Source: Deltaproteobacteria bacterium
Lineage (GTDB): Bacteria; Desulfobacterota; DSM-4660; Desulfatiglandales; Desulfatiglandaceae
NCBI GenBank assembly: GCA_019307815.1
Contig: JAFDIV010000010.1
Span: forward strand, 1-64,000
Direction of reading: 5' to 3'
Length of the DNA: 64,000 bases
Under the pieces are notes generated by a model. That model was not told the DNA's origin and searched no databases. It saw nothing but the letters and a program-made list of their open reading frames with translations. The position numbers and the translations under genes were made by a program. Positions 43,757 through 53,051 of the stretch are shown here, one piece after another. How positions within the stretch are numbered: the stretch's first letter is position 1; each line of letters opens with the position of its first letter.

Positions 43757-43955
43757 AGGTTTGTGGGGTTTAGGGTTATTTGGGTTGCTTGGGTTTATTG
43801 GGTTTGTTGAGTTTATTGGGTTTGTTGAGTTTATTGGGTTTGTTGAGTTTGTTGAGTTTGTTGGGTTTGTTGAGTTTGTTGAGTTTATTGAGTTTGTTGA
43901 GTTTGTTGAGTTTGTTGAGTTTGTTGAGTTTATTGAGTTTGTTGGGTCCCATAAG
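43757..43955. repeat. 9-bp array upstream of the aminotransferase
   Basis: About 200 bp of GGGTTTGTT, GAGTTTGTT and GAGTTTATT units, then GGCTGG phrases and GCGAGAAA repeats up to 44095. A minus-sense protein cannot be read through it; it is 5' leader. Confidence 0.9.
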
Positions 43956-44107
43956 TTAGGAAGCTGGGAGGCTGGAACCTAGAAAGCGTTTTTTGGTCTA
44001 TTCGGTCTGTAAGGACGCGAGAAAGGTTGAATGCGAGAAACGTATAATGCGAGAAAAGCTAGAAAAAGGTTAACGCGAGAAATGCAAGAACACTAGGCCG
44101 GGTAGCT

Positions 44108-44440
44108 TCATGATCCTTGCCTCTGGAGAAAGCTGTGTAGTGCCAACCTGACCAACTCGGCGATCTCTTTTGCGACCCTATCAACGATCTCGAGGCTTGG
44201 GTTGTTCGATGTATCCGGCCCTCCCATTTTCTCTTTGATCTCAGCAAGGCTCAAGCCTTTGCTTTTTAAGTCCTTTATCTCTTCAATGATAGAGAGGTGC
44301 TCGGGCCCATATCGCCTTTGCCCTCCTTTGGTCCTCAAGGGAGTCAATACACCTTCGAGTTCCTTTTCCCAAAAACGCAATGTATGTTGGGAAACGTGGA
44401 GCTTGCGACTTACTTCACCAATGGTGAGAGTGGGGAGCAT
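44108..44440 (-). CDS. MerR family transcriptional regulator
   Basis: A 110-residue DNA-binding protein: LTIGEVSRKLHVSQHTLRFWEKEL is the winged helix-turn-helix, GGQRRYGPEHLSIIEEIKDLKSKGLSLAEIKEKM the recognition wing and linker helix. The C-terminus is short with no cysteine or ligand domain, so it is of the small MerR-like type. Its promoter may be the sigma-54 element at 44765, about 310 bp upstream. It may regulate the sugar genes below. Confidence 0.85.
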   Translation of the reverse strand: MLPTLTIGEVSRKLHVSQHTLRFWEKELEGVLTPLRTKGGQRRYGPEHLSIIEEIKDLKSKGLSLAEIKEKMGGPDTSNNPSLEIVDRVAKEIAELVRLALHSFLQRQGS

Positions 44441-44530
44441 GGGAGGAAAGTTAGGAGTTTGGACGCTTGGCTGCTGAGCAGCCTAGAAGCCAGGAAGCTA
44501 GGAAGCTGGGAGGCTAGGAAGCTTTCTCCT
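44441..44530. repeat. AGGAAGCTGGGAGGCT phrase repeats
   Basis: Tandem imperfect AGCTAGGA/GGAAGCT units. Within the sigma-54 transcript leader. Confidence 0.8.
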
Positions 44531-44577
44531 TAAAAACACGGAAAGCCACCTAGCTGCTTTGCGGTCTAGCTGTCAAG

Positions 44578-44620
44578 CCGCGGGCATATTGCCCGGAAGG
44601 GCAGGCTCCGCCCCCTTCGG
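44578..44620. other. adjacent hairpins in the leader of the 44.77 kb transcript
   Basis: CGGGC-ATATT-GCCCG (44581-44595) followed directly by a second stem of GAAGGG ... CCCTTC (44596-44618). No T-run follows on either strand, so a simple terminator is unlikely. It could be a structured RNA leader. Confidence 0.35.
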
Positions 44621-44764
44621 TTACATTTGACCCGAATACGTAACATATTGATTTTTCAGTTGTAATTGTCCTCTCACAAAAATATTGCCGCCTTACATAA
44701 TCAATTCGGCACCAAGCAGCGACAATCAACATTTTTACGTTAACTCTAAGTTCAACTCTAGGTA

Positions 44765-44780
44765 AGCAAGACAGATGCCA
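44765..44780 (-). promoter_or_regulatory. sigma-54 promoter
   Basis: Minus strand TGGCATCTGTCTTGCT matches the consensus TGGCAY-N6-TTGCW with GG and GC exactly 10 bp apart. Transcription would start near 44753, toward the MerR gene. Confidence 0.65.
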
Positions 44781-44887
44781 AAACGTAATCTTTATGCCAA
44801 TTTCTAAATACCCCTTTTATTTCATATAGTTAAATTGAAATCGAAGTGAGTAGATAGGATATATGTGTGTGAAAATGATTACTATAG

Positions 44888-44932
44888 TTGGTAAATTTTT
44901 ACATATATCATTGGGTAAATTTTTACATATAT
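44888..44932. promoter_or_regulatory. paired enhancer-like sites (24-bp period)
   Basis: Two copies of TTGGTAAATTTTTACATA-type sequence, 24 bp apart, 108 bp upstream of the sigma-54 promoter. The core GTAAA-TT-TTTAC is palindromic. The same arrangement occurs at 57577. Confidence 0.65.
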
Positions 44933-45147
44933 TTAAGCTATCGGCAAATGTCCAATGTTCAAGCCTGCCTGCTGTAGGCAGGGTTCAAAGTTCAAGGTTT
45001 AAATCAGCTACCAGCGGTCAGCCAAACCAGAGAAGCTAGGATGCTGGGCCGCGGGCTAGCTAGACAGCACTCAGCTATCAGCAAGGCTGGAGAAGGTCAG
45101 GAGTCAGAATACAGAGCTTCCATGAGTTATAGCACTCATCCTACCCC

Positions 45148-45978
45148 CTAAACCCCATATTGCTTATAGTATCTCTTATAATACTTTCTATAGCCCCTGT
45201 AGCTTTGATTATACCCATTGAAAACAACCCCTAAAATCCTATCCTTTCCCAGGTTATCAATGCTGCGCTGGATGGCTTCCTTAGGAGCGCGCTCTGCCAT
45301 TACTACAAAAATGATCCCGTCAACATACTGGCTCAGCACGTTGGCTTCAGCAGTAACCTGAGCCGGGGTTGAATCAATAATTATGTATCGGTCATCGTAA
45401 CGGTTCTTTACTTCTTCAAGAAAGTTGCGCATCGCCCGGGATGCGAGCAATTCTGAAGGGTTTGGAGAAGGGCTCCCAGCCGTTAGCACTGATAGTTTTC
45501 CAATACCTGTTTTAAAGATAAGATCTTCGAGAGGAACATGCTCTATCAAATGTTCATGCAGCCCCCTAGAGGCCGAGATCCCAAGCATCCTATGAACCGT
45601 TGGTCTTCGGAAGTCACAATCCACCAATAAGACGTATTCGTCGAAGCCAAGGGCGATACTCACTGCAAGATTTGATGCCACAAAGGTTTTGCCCTCCCCT
45701 GGAAGAGCGCTAGTAACCATAATCACCCTAGGTCTCTTGCCATCTTTGGGAAACAATATTTGGGACCTTAGAATCTTGAAATTCTCTGCATCCATAGAAT
45801 CGGGGGCTGACAGCACAACGAGCTTGGGACTGTACTTGCCTGCTTTTATTATCTCTGTCGGAGAAGAGGGGCCTAGCTTTTCTCTCCCAGAGGAAACAGG
45901 TTGCCCCAATGGCACACGGTCCACTTTCAGCTTATTTTCTTTTTGATGCTTTTCCAATGCATCGGAAATTTTGCCCAT
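45148..45978 (-). CDS. BY-kinase-type tyrosine kinase of XrtA loci (CpsD/EpsG-like)
   Basis: A 276-residue autokinase. MVTSALPGEGKTFVASNLAVSIA is the Walker A, LLVDCDFRRPTVHRMLG Walker A', IIIDSTPAQ Walker B, and the C-terminus is a tyrosine cluster (YNQSYRGYRKYYKRYYKQYGV, seven or more Tyr). It lacks the membrane part and would act with the Wzz protein at 49427 to control chain length. I start at the ATG at 45978 with GGAG upstream. The type matches the exosortase-associated kinase family (TIGR03018-like). Confidence 0.9.
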   Translation of the reverse strand: MGKISDALEKHQKENKLKVDRVPLGQPVSSGREKLGPSSPTEIIKAGKYSPKLVVLSAPDSMDAENFKILRSQILFPKDGKRPRVIMVTSALPGEGKTFVASNLAVSIALGFDEYVLLVDCDFRRPTVHRMLGISASRGLHEHLIEHVPLEDLIFKTGIGKLSVLTAGSPSPNPSELLASRAMRNFLEEVKNRYDDRYIIIDSTPAQVTAEANVLSQYVDGIIFVVMAERAPKEAIQRSIDNLGKDRILGVVFNGYNQSYRGYRKYYKRYYKQYGV

Positions 45979-46063
45979 GGTTTGCTCCGCATTGCTTCGC
46001 AAGAAGTCAGGAGTTAGGAATCAGGAGACAAGAGGCAGAACTAAGGAGATAGGAGCCAGCTGT

Positions 46064-46453
46064 CTACTTTTCCATTCCTGCCCTTATGGAATTCATGTAC
46101 CCCCACAACAGTCTGCTAATCTCAGAAAGTGCCTTTCTTAACTCCTTTGTCTCAGCATACTCCAAGTCTTCGGCTAAGATCAAATAATACTTTACTTCCT
46201 CAATGGAACCTTCAGCAATGTTAAAGAATCTTAGTTTATCCTGTTTGCCAGCTCTTCTAAATCCTTCGGCAATGTTGGCGGGAATTGAAACAGCAGCCCG
46301 CCTCATTTGCGGCACAAGTCCAAACAGCTCTTCCTTGGGGAACTCCTTGGTGAATTTGTAAATTTCAAGAACAAAATCGTGACTTTTTCTCCATACTAGT
46401 AAGTCCTCAAAACTCTTTGCTTTGTTGTTCGTTTTCCCCTTCTCCTCTAACAA
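46064..46453 (-). CDS. four-helix-bundle protein (23S rRNA intervening-sequence type)
   Basis: A 129-residue all-helical protein: SFEDLLVWRKSHDFVLEIYKFTKEFPKEELFGL, VPQMRRAAVSIPANIAEGFRRAG, KYYLILAEDLEYAE. This is the S23/TIGR02436 family first found inside intervening sequences of 23S rRNA genes. Function is unknown; DGR Avd proteins share the fold, but no reverse transcriptase is present. Start is probably TTG at 46453. It lies between the kinase and the ATPase genes. Confidence 0.88.
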   Translation of the reverse strand: MLEEKGKTNNKAKSFEDLLVWRKSHDFVLEIYKFTKEFPKEELFGLVPQMRRAAVSIPANIAEGFRRAGKQDKLRFFNIAEGSIEEVKYYLILAEDLEYAETKELRKALSEISRLLWGYMNSIRAGMEK

Positions 46454-46566
46454 ATTATTACCCTTCAGTCGTGCTTCTTCAGTACCCTCTTATTGCTATG
46501 CTCTTTCCAGAATACAAAATTCTTCCTTCTTGGCTTCTATCTTCTGCCTCCTGACTCCTGCGAAAC

Positions 46567-48240
46567 TTATCTTACCTCCAACTGCATTGGTTTGGCGTAG
46601 TCGGTGACTCCGTTTTGGATTAGAGTAGCTGCATAAGTATTTGCTTTCTCCAGGTCATCAAAATTGCCCAAAGTGATACGGTAAACCCTACCTTTTTCAG
46701 CATCATTGACGGGTATGATATAGGCCTCATAACCTTCAGCCGTAAGCCGCTGAAACTCTTCCCTTGCTGATGCAAAGGGTCTATAAGAGGCAATATGGAC
46801 TGTGTAAATCGGGGCTGCCTCCGTAGCTGACAAAGGAGGGAAAAAGATCTTCTGTCCAATCCTGATCTGATTAACATCACGAATTTCGGGATTGTGCTTT
46901 TGTATCAAATTCAACACTTTTTGGTCCGCCCATCCGTATACCTCTGTTGCCAATTGGGCCAGAGTATCGCCCCGTTTGACAACGATGGTTCGTCCAGACT
47001 GAATAGGGCTCTCTTCTTCTACAAGGCCTATGGTCTGGGGTGGAGGGCCTTTCGGCGACAGCTCAGCCTCTAATTGTTTTTCTTGGGGCAAGTCCGCGCT
47101 TAATTGAGCTTCCTCTTCACTTATAGGCCCCCCTTTTTCATCGATCTTTTGCGGTTGTTCTTTAAATGTTTCGGGTAGGGGCCTTGCAGGCATTTCCGTG
47201 ACGGAGGGCTGTGGCACGGGCTGGACGTCTTTATGCGGGGGTAAAAGCATTCGGGCTTTTTGACCGAGCTTGTTTACCACATCCTGTTTCAAATAGGCCG
47301 CGAGTACTCCTATTGCCGCAATGAGTAACAGTATTGCAGCCCATTTCCAAAACTTGTACCTAGTCCTGGAAATGGGCAAGGCCATCTTATCATCAGCTAT
47401 CTTTTTTATGACCTCTTTCCTGGGATGATCCTTGAGCCTAATCTCCTCATAGCATTCTCGAATCATGCCCGGCGTGATCTTGTGCTTTTCTCGCGCATAG
47501 CCCAGCAACAGGGCATTATCACCCAAGATATTTATCATCCGAGGGTAGCCTTCAGAGTACTCGTACAGGGCCTTAATAGTGGACCTGGGAAATATTTTCC
47601 CTCCTTCATGACAACCGGCTATCTTTAGCCGAGTCATTATATATTCCCTCGTCTCTTCCAGATCCAATGGCCGTATATGGTGCCTCACGCTAATTCTCTG
47701 CAGAAGGGCTCGGCAGCGTGGCTCTGCAATCCTCTCGTTAAGCTCTGGTTGTCCCACAAGAAATATGTTTATTAGCTTCTCATCAGCAGTCTCCATGTTT
47801 GAAAGGAGCCTGATTTCCTCTAATAAGGAGAACGAAAGCCTCTGGGCCTCATCAATAATCAGGAGAAAAGTCTTTTGATGCTGCAAGCACTCTTTTAGGA
47901 ACTGTTCAAATTCTACAAGGAAGTCCGCCTTGGACTTGAACCGAACTTTTCTCTTAAATGCAGAAAATGCCAGATAATCGATAAAATCCTGTGTAGAAAG
48001 GAGAGGATTAGATATATATACACGCTCCACGTTCTTGTCCAGGTTAGCAAGCAGGGTCTGGACCATGGTGGTCTTGCCAGTGCCAACCTCTCCCGTAAGA
48101 AGGATGAAACCCTTTCGCTCCACAACCCCATAAGTCAAAAAGGCAAGCGCCTCCTTGTGCACCTCGCCCAGATATAGATAACGGGGCGAAGGGGTGAGGT
48201 TAAAGGGTTTTTCGGTTAAGTTGTAAAAAGCTGTATACAT
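46567..48240 (-). CDS. ExeA-like AAA ATPase with LysM and SPOR domains (XrtA-associated)
   Basis: A 557-residue membrane ATPase. Residues 1-280 are the ATPase: GEVGTGKTT (50-58), FLLIIDEAQ (125-133) and sensor regions, followed by a membrane helix (about 292-313). The periplasmic part is Pro-rich (320-420), then a LysM domain (VKRGDTLAQLATEVYGWAD ... IRIGQKIFFP, about 425-475) and a SPOR domain (YTVHIASYRPFASAREEF, about 480-550), both peptidoglycan-binding. This matches the ATPase gene that follows the chain-length gene in PEP-CTERM loci (TIGR03015-like) and resembles GspA/ExeA, which open the wall for secretion. Confidence 0.9.
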   Translation of the reverse strand: MYTAFYNLTEKPFNLTPSPRYLYLGEVHKEALAFLTYGVVERKGFILLTGEVGTGKTTMVQTLLANLDKNVERVYISNPLLSTQDFIDYLAFSAFKRKVRFKSKADFLVEFEQFLKECLQHQKTFLLIIDEAQRLSFSLLEEIRLLSNMETADEKLINIFLVGQPELNERIAEPRCRALLQRISVRHHIRPLDLEETREYIMTRLKIAGCHEGGKIFPRSTIKALYEYSEGYPRMINILGDNALLLGYAREKHKITPGMIRECYEEIRLKDHPRKEVIKKIADDKMALPISRTRYKFWKWAAILLLIAAIGVLAAYLKQDVVNKLGQKARMLLPPHKDVQPVPQPSVTEMPARPLPETFKEQPQKIDEKGGPISEEEAQLSADLPQEKQLEAELSPKGPPPQTIGLVEEESPIQSGRTIVVKRGDTLAQLATEVYGWADQKVLNLIQKHNPEIRDVNQIRIGQKIFFPPLSATEAAPIYTVHIASYRPFASAREEFQRLTAEGYEAYIIPVNDAEKGRVYRITLGNFDDLEKANTYAATLIQNGVTDYAKPMQLEVR

Positions 48241-48457
48241 TTTTAGCTATCAGCTGTCAGCGATCGGCAATCAGCCTACAAGGTAAAAGGCCAAAGGCTA
48301 AAGGTTAAAACGTTAACCGTTCACGGTTCACTGTTCACGGAATAAAAACTTTCAGCAATCAGCGGTCAACTTGCCCACGGCGCGGGAGGTGCAAGATTAA
48401 AGGAAAAAAGCTAGCTATCAGCAAAATCAAAGAATTCAGAAGTCAGGAGCTAGAAGT

Positions 48458-48688
48458 TCAATAACCCTTTTTGTGGTATTCCTTTCGTATTTTCTCTCTG
48501 GCAACAGAAGGTAGTTGTATCCCTGCAAAAAGCTCCTCTGGATATAAATAATCTTCTCCAGATTCGTCCACAACGCGGATTAGACCTAAGGCCTCCTCCT
48601 TACCTACCAAAGGATATATTTTCCATTTTTCCAAGGAGGCTGGATACTTGCTATTGTCAACACATATTACAAATTCTAATATTCTCAT
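48458..48688 (-). CDS. small conserved protein
   Basis: A 76-residue protein, FVICVDNSKYPASLEKWKIYPLV and GLIRVVDESGEDYLYPEELF, a widespread short family of unknown function. Overlaps its partner by 4 bp. It may be a TA-like pair, by context only. Confidence 0.6.
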   Translation of the reverse strand: MRILEFVICVDNSKYPASLEKWKIYPLVGKEEALGLIRVVDESGEDYLYPEELFAGIQLPSVAREKIRKEYHKKGY

Positions 48689-48924
48689 GAGTTCTCCAAA
48701 ATATGCTTGATTTTAAACTCTTTCTTCCCTATTCCATGTGCCTCGTACCAATGAATTTCCACTAATCTTATTGTGCCATTTGAAAATCTCACCCTTGCTC
48801 TTCCCTTCAATTTCCTCCATTGTCCTTTTCCATAGACTCTTTCGAGCCGTTTGAGTTCGCGAATTGATGTGCCCTTGGCGATGAGCTCTTGGCTCTCTAT
48901 TTCTCCGATTACTTCAAATGTCAA
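48685..48924 (-). CDS. small conserved protein, partner of 48458
   Basis: A 79-residue basic protein: IGEIESQELIAKGTSIRELKRLERVYGKGQWRKLKGRA and IRLVEIHWYEAHGIGKKEFKIKHIL. The last stretch is strongly conserved in a widespread family, unnamed as far as I recall. No catalytic motif seen. Confidence 0.6.
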   Translation of the reverse strand: MTFEVIGEIESQELIAKGTSIRELKRLERVYGKGQWRKLKGRARVRFSNGTIRLVEIHWYEAHGIGKKEFKIKHILENS

Positions 48925-49426
48925 TCTTCGCTTCTCCTACCAGCGTATTCTAGATGGTTTCCTGGAAGCCCATAATAGAAGCAACGCTCCATGCAATCAA
49001 TCGCCCAACATGCATACAGAAAGCGCTTCACCCGCCAGGTAGCCCTAGCGAAGCCTAAACCCAAGAGCTCAAATCTCTATTGCATCTAACCTTAAACTCA
49101 GCGCAGCCGAGGGACCTTATAGCATCAGGTCCTAAGTTCTTTTCTTCTGTCTTCTGACTACTGACTGCTATTTTGTAAGCTATCAGCTGTCAGCGATCGG
49201 CAATCAGCCTACAAGGTAAAAGGCCAAAGGTTAAACGTTAACCGTTCACAGAATCCTTCATGCCTTTCTTCCTTATTTGCCTTCTGCCTCGAGGGCCGAG
49301 AGGCCCAGTCCCAGCGCTTGACTACACTTAATTCCTTTGTCCCCGCCAGGAAGACGGCGAGCAAGCTTCTTTGGTTTGTCATTTGGCCTTTGACATTTGT
49401 CATTAAAAGGCTTACCGCTTCTCGTT
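48925..49426. other. gene-free stretch with phrase repeats
   Basis: No gene. 49100-49260 holds TCAGCTGTCAGCGATCGGC, AAGGTAAAAGGCCAAAGG and GTTAACCGTTCAC phrases, and 49370-49400 TCATTTGGCCTTTGACATTTG. A 73-codon frame at 49209-49430 is a translation of these. Confidence 0.6.
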
Positions 49427-51016
49427 TCATCCTCCTGTATGTCCTATGAAATCAGTAAAAAACTGAATGCTCTTCTCCAGCCCTTTGGTAGCCACGAGGA
49501 TACCGAATACTGATGCAAGGAAACCGATACTTACCGACGCGTAGGCCAGAACCTTTTTCGCTTTCATGCGCCTCAGTTCACGTTCGGTGTACCGGATTGG
49601 GAGGCTCAGCAGCACGGGAAGGCCTAACTCCTTTTCCACTTCCTCCGGATCTTTAAATGAAGTGTCCATCATTTCCACAAAATATGCCAGGCCACCTCCC
49701 AAGCCAATAGCCAGAACAAACGTCATGAGCACGATCTTTTTTATATCTGGTTTTATGGGCTTGTTCGGTACCTTTGCAGGGTCAATCACACGGAACTGTT
49801 CGCCCTTTTGCTTTTTTTCGAGGCTGACAGCAATCTCGGCTTCAAGTTTCCTGCTCAAAAGAGAATTATAGAGTTCTTTCAGATTTTCATAATCACGATT
49901 TAGGGCAAGTAGTTCCTGCTCACGTTTTGGGGTTTCCTCGACTCTCTTTTGATACAGTGCAATCTGTGACCGTGTGTCCGTGATTTCTGACTTCAACCGC
50001 TTTATCTCCAAATTCACCTCATCTAACTGTCTCCTGAGCGTTAGGGTGATGTCAGGTGTGGTGGATGAAAATCTGGAAGGCTGGACCTCATCAGTTTGGG
50101 CATTTTCCTGCGAAGCTTCGAGCTTCTTAATAGTTTCCCTTAACCGAATCACATCAGGATGATTAGAGGTATACCTACTCTCCAGCATCGCAAGTTGCCT
50201 TTTCAAGGCTGGCAAGTTATTTTTTTCTGTTTTGCTGGGAGTCGCTAATCTTGAAGCTTCAAGACTCTGAGAAGCTTTAGCGTCAGCTATCTGTTGTTGC
50301 AGCAATATTTTTCTGTTTTCAGCGTCCCGCAAGTTTTCATTGTATTGATCCAATTGGGCCTGCAGCCTCTCCAAAATACTCAAATTTGTCTGAAGCTGTT
50401 CCGGGAGTCCCCCCATATACTTAACACGATATTGCTTTAGTTCTTCTTCTTTCTCGGCCAAACGCTTTTTCACCGAAGCAAGTTCATTGGCCAAAAATGA
50501 GGAGGTTCCAATGGCCTGGGTTTCTCTCATCTTTAGGTTTTCAGATATAAAATTGGAGGCCAAAGCATTCGTGACTTCTGCGGCTTTTCTAGGATCTGTA
50601 TACTGAAAAGAAATGGTGAAGGAATTTACTTCACTTCCCCGCCTTCTGCTTGGCTGGCTCACCTCTACCTTTATTCTTTCTCTCATCAGTTGAACTTTAT
50701 CCTCTAAATGCAATCTTTTTCTCTCACTGAACAGATTAAACCGCTTGATGATATTTTCCAAGTTAGTCCGACTGGTAACTTGTTGAGTTATGGTCTTAAG
50801 CCGGTCTTCAACGCTTGTGGTAACAATAGCACGGACGTATTCCTCAGGAACCTTTTGGGGTTGAATAAAAATCAATGTCTCTGCCTGGTACACCTTAGAA
50901 GCACTCAGAAGATATGTCATCCCGCCAAGTAATACCAGAAGAAAAGGGATAATAATCCACCACTTCCTGCGAAGAGCCATGTCAATGTATTTGGTAACAT
51001 TAAGTGTCTGTTCCAT
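49427..51016 (-). CDS. Wzz-type polysaccharide chain-length determinant (XrtA type)
   Basis: A 529-residue inner-membrane protein. Two membrane helices, WWIIIPFLLVLLGGMTYLL (about 19-37) and IVLMTFVLAIGLGGGLAYF (about 428-447), flank a long periplasmic coiled coil (about 170-400). The C-terminus is cytoplasmic (FFTDFIGH). VYQAETLIFIQPQKVP is the family start. It would work with the kinase at 45148 and Wza at 53624. AAGGA precedes the ATG. Length fits the long chain-length determinants of PEP-CTERM loci. Confidence 0.9.
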   Translation of the reverse strand: MEQTLNVTKYIDMALRRKWWIIIPFLLVLLGGMTYLLSASKVYQAETLIFIQPQKVPEEYVRAIVTTSVEDRLKTITQQVTSRTNLENIIKRFNLFSERKRLHLEDKVQLMRERIKVEVSQPSRRRGSEVNSFTISFQYTDPRKAAEVTNALASNFISENLKMRETQAIGTSSFLANELASVKKRLAEKEEELKQYRVKYMGGLPEQLQTNLSILERLQAQLDQYNENLRDAENRKILLQQQIADAKASQSLEASRLATPSKTEKNNLPALKRQLAMLESRYTSNHPDVIRLRETIKKLEASQENAQTDEVQPSRFSSTTPDITLTLRRQLDEVNLEIKRLKSEITDTRSQIALYQKRVEETPKREQELLALNRDYENLKELYNSLLSRKLEAEIAVSLEKKQKGEQFRVIDPAKVPNKPIKPDIKKIVLMTFVLAIGLGGGLAYFVEMMDTSFKDPEEVEKELGLPVLLSLPIRYTERELRRMKAKKVLAYASVSIGFLASVFGILVATKGLEKSIQFFTDFIGHTGG

Positions 51017-51049
51017 AAGTAGTCCTTCTAAGATATTTGTAGCAAGTTA

Positions 51050-51172
51050 GGATGCTGGGACGCTAGAAGGCTAGGAAGCTAGGATGCTAGGAAGCTGGGA
51101 AGCTGGGAAGCTAGAAAGCTGGGAAGCTGGGAAGCTGGGAAGCTGGGAGGCCGGGAGGCTTGGAAGCCTTTA
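51050..51172. repeat. AGCTAGGA/AGCTGGGA tandem array
   Basis: About 12 units of the type GGAAGCTGGGAAGCTAGGAAGCT. The purest example of this phrase in the window. Confidence 0.9.
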
Positions 51173-51523
51173 GCTTCGAACAGCTTCGTAGAATTTCCAT
51201 AGCTTCCTACCTAGCTCCTCATACCCTCTACTTAATTCCTCATAATCATTCTCATCTAACAAGGCTAACTTCTTCGCAAACTTCAGGAGATATTTTGTCT
51301 CAGCCAAAGAACCCAAACTAATATTTATGAACCTGCTTAACTCCTTGTCCCCTTTTCGAGAATATCCTTCTACAATGTTGCTAGGGACAGACAGAGCTGC
51401 CCTCCTTAACTGGGAAGTTATTCCATATAGTTCATCTTTCGGGAACCCCTTGGTTACCAGATATAGTCTAAGTGCAAGATCATCTGCCAGCTTCCATATC
51501 TCCAGATTTTCCCAACGTTCCAT
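51170..51523 (-). CDS. four-helix-bundle protein (S23 type)
   Basis: A 117-residue member: NLEIWKLADDLALRLYLVTKGFPKDELYGITSQLRRAALSVPSNIVEGYSRKGDKELSRFINI and KYLLKFAKKLALLDE. All family motifs are present. It lies between the Wzz and barrel genes, preceded by the phrase array. Confidence 0.9.
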   Translation of the reverse strand: MERWENLEIWKLADDLALRLYLVTKGFPKDELYGITSQLRRAALSVPSNIVEGYSRKGDKELSRFINISLGSLAETKYLLKFAKKLALLDENDYEELSRGYEELGRKLWKFYEAVRS

Positions 51524-51584
51524 TAGTATTCCAGCTTTCCAGCCTACAACCGTTCAAGCCTTATAGCCTGCTAGCCTGCATGGC

Positions 51585-52859
51585 TTACCACCTAATCAAC
51601 TTACTTGCGGAGACCGTGAACATCACGCGGTTGTTGGTATAATCATCGGCATTGACGTCGTCGTCCCTCTTGGCATAGGCATACTCAAGACCTGCACTGA
51701 ACCACCGCAAGAAGGAATATCTAAGTCCCACATTTCCCCTTGTTGTCCTCCAGGTGCGTCCCGTATCGTCCTTATCCTTTCGGTAACTTCCTCCAAAATA
51801 AAGGCTCAAAGGTTCCAGAATCTGGCGCTCAATCCTGGCATTGCCGCTCCAGTATTTGCTGAACCCTCGCCTTTCTGCCTCCAAATAGGCTTCATTCCAT
51901 CCTCCAGCACCGCCTACCACCATACTGGTATATTCTCCTATCCTCCGGGTAACAGATAGATCATAGGAATACCCTTTTTCATTATCAGAGACGTCATTGT
52001 CCTGGACAAAGTATCCAATACCTAGGGAAAGGCTCAAGTTTGGGGAAAAGCTTTGTTCGTAGCCAAAGTTCCCTTCGTGAATCTTATAGTCCTCTGTGTC
52101 TCCATCAAAATCCCGATCTGTATAAGTATAGCCGAGCGAGATGGTAATATGAGGGCCAAATCGATGGAGGTACGTAATAGAAGCACTGTTGCCGGTGTAA
52201 TCATCGCCAGCCTCACCACGCTCCCGCCAAAAATCAGCCTTTGTATATTCATAGCCAAGTTCTATACCATTGGCCTCATTAATCCAAAATATAACATCGG
52301 CAAAAGGGCTCTGTTCACGGCCATCATCCACATCTGGATCGTCATTTTCGAGATAGCTCTGGCGGTAACCCAGTGAAAAATGATTGTCTGGGCCAAACTG
52401 GTAGCTGAGACTCGCCTCTCCGCTATTTCTCTTGTAACTCCTTCTTGTGTGTCTTACCCCAACGATGCCTTCTGTCTCTTCAATAGGCTCTTCTGATCTA
52501 TAAAAGGTATCAGTCAAGTCAAAACGCAGGTGGCTTCCTAATTGCTGGCCAAAGGTCAGTGTGGCCGTATGTCTCGTGGTGTTATTATCATCCTCATCCT
52601 GATACCATACAAAACTGGGGGCATAGGCCAACTCCACCCGTGTGTACTGCTTCACCAGGGCCAGGCTTATCCGAGGCGTCACTGTAGTAATATAATCGGA
52701 CGTTTCGTGATCAGGGTCCAGATAAATATTGTCATCGTAAGTCTCTGACACAGCAATGCTGGGAGTGAAATCGAAATGAGATTGAGCAAAAGAGAGCGTA
52801 TTCACAACCAATGCAAGAAAAATTACAAGAAAAACGAATCTTGGTAATCTTTTTGTCAT
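51585..52859 (-). CDS. outer-membrane beta-barrel protein of XrtA/PEP-CTERM loci
   Basis: A 424-residue protein with a signal peptide (RFVFLVIFLALVVNTLSFA) and repeated barrel strands of alternating hydrophobic and aromatic residues ending with a C-terminal aromatic (Trp). FTPSIAVSETYDDNIYLDP at the start resembles the TIGR03016-like barrel that accompanies Wza in these loci; it may serve as a secretion porin. A strong ribosome site (AAAGGAGG) is 6 bp before the ATG. Confidence 0.87.
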   Translation of the reverse strand: MTKRLPRFVFLVIFLALVVNTLSFAQSHFDFTPSIAVSETYDDNIYLDPDHETSDYITTVTPRISLALVKQYTRVELAYAPSFVWYQDEDDNNTTRHTATLTFGQQLGSHLRFDLTDTFYRSEEPIEETEGIVGVRHTRRSYKRNSGEASLSYQFGPDNHFSLGYRQSYLENDDPDVDDGREQSPFADVIFWINEANGIELGYEYTKADFWRERGEAGDDYTGNSASITYLHRFGPHITISLGYTYTDRDFDGDTEDYKIHEGNFGYEQSFSPNLSLSLGIGYFVQDNDVSDNEKGYSYDLSVTRRIGEYTSMVVGGAGGWNEAYLEAERRGFSKYWSGNARIERQILEPLSLYFGGSYRKDKDDTGRTWRTTRGNVGLRYSFLRWFSAGLEYAYAKRDDDVNADDYTNNRVMFTVSASKLIRW

Positions 52860-53051
52860 TTGATCCTCCTTTCAGGGCCCACACCTAACCACTAGCCATT
52901 TAAAAACAAAATTGTTCCAGAATGGTAAAATGTCAAATGCCAAAATCCAAATGTCAAATATCAAAGCTCCTGAACCAGGAAGGCCCTTCCCAACCACCTG
53001 AAATCAAATCTGATCTCAAACCACAAAAAATCTATGTCTTTTTCGGAAGTA

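Noticed and set aside
44550..44732. 60-codon frame just downstream of the predicted sigma-54 start site
   Set aside because: No ribosome site, composition follows the GC-rich stems, and no similarity to a known protein.
49209..49430. 73-codon minus-strand frame
   Set aside because: It is a translation of TCATTTGGC and GTTAACCG phrase repeats.
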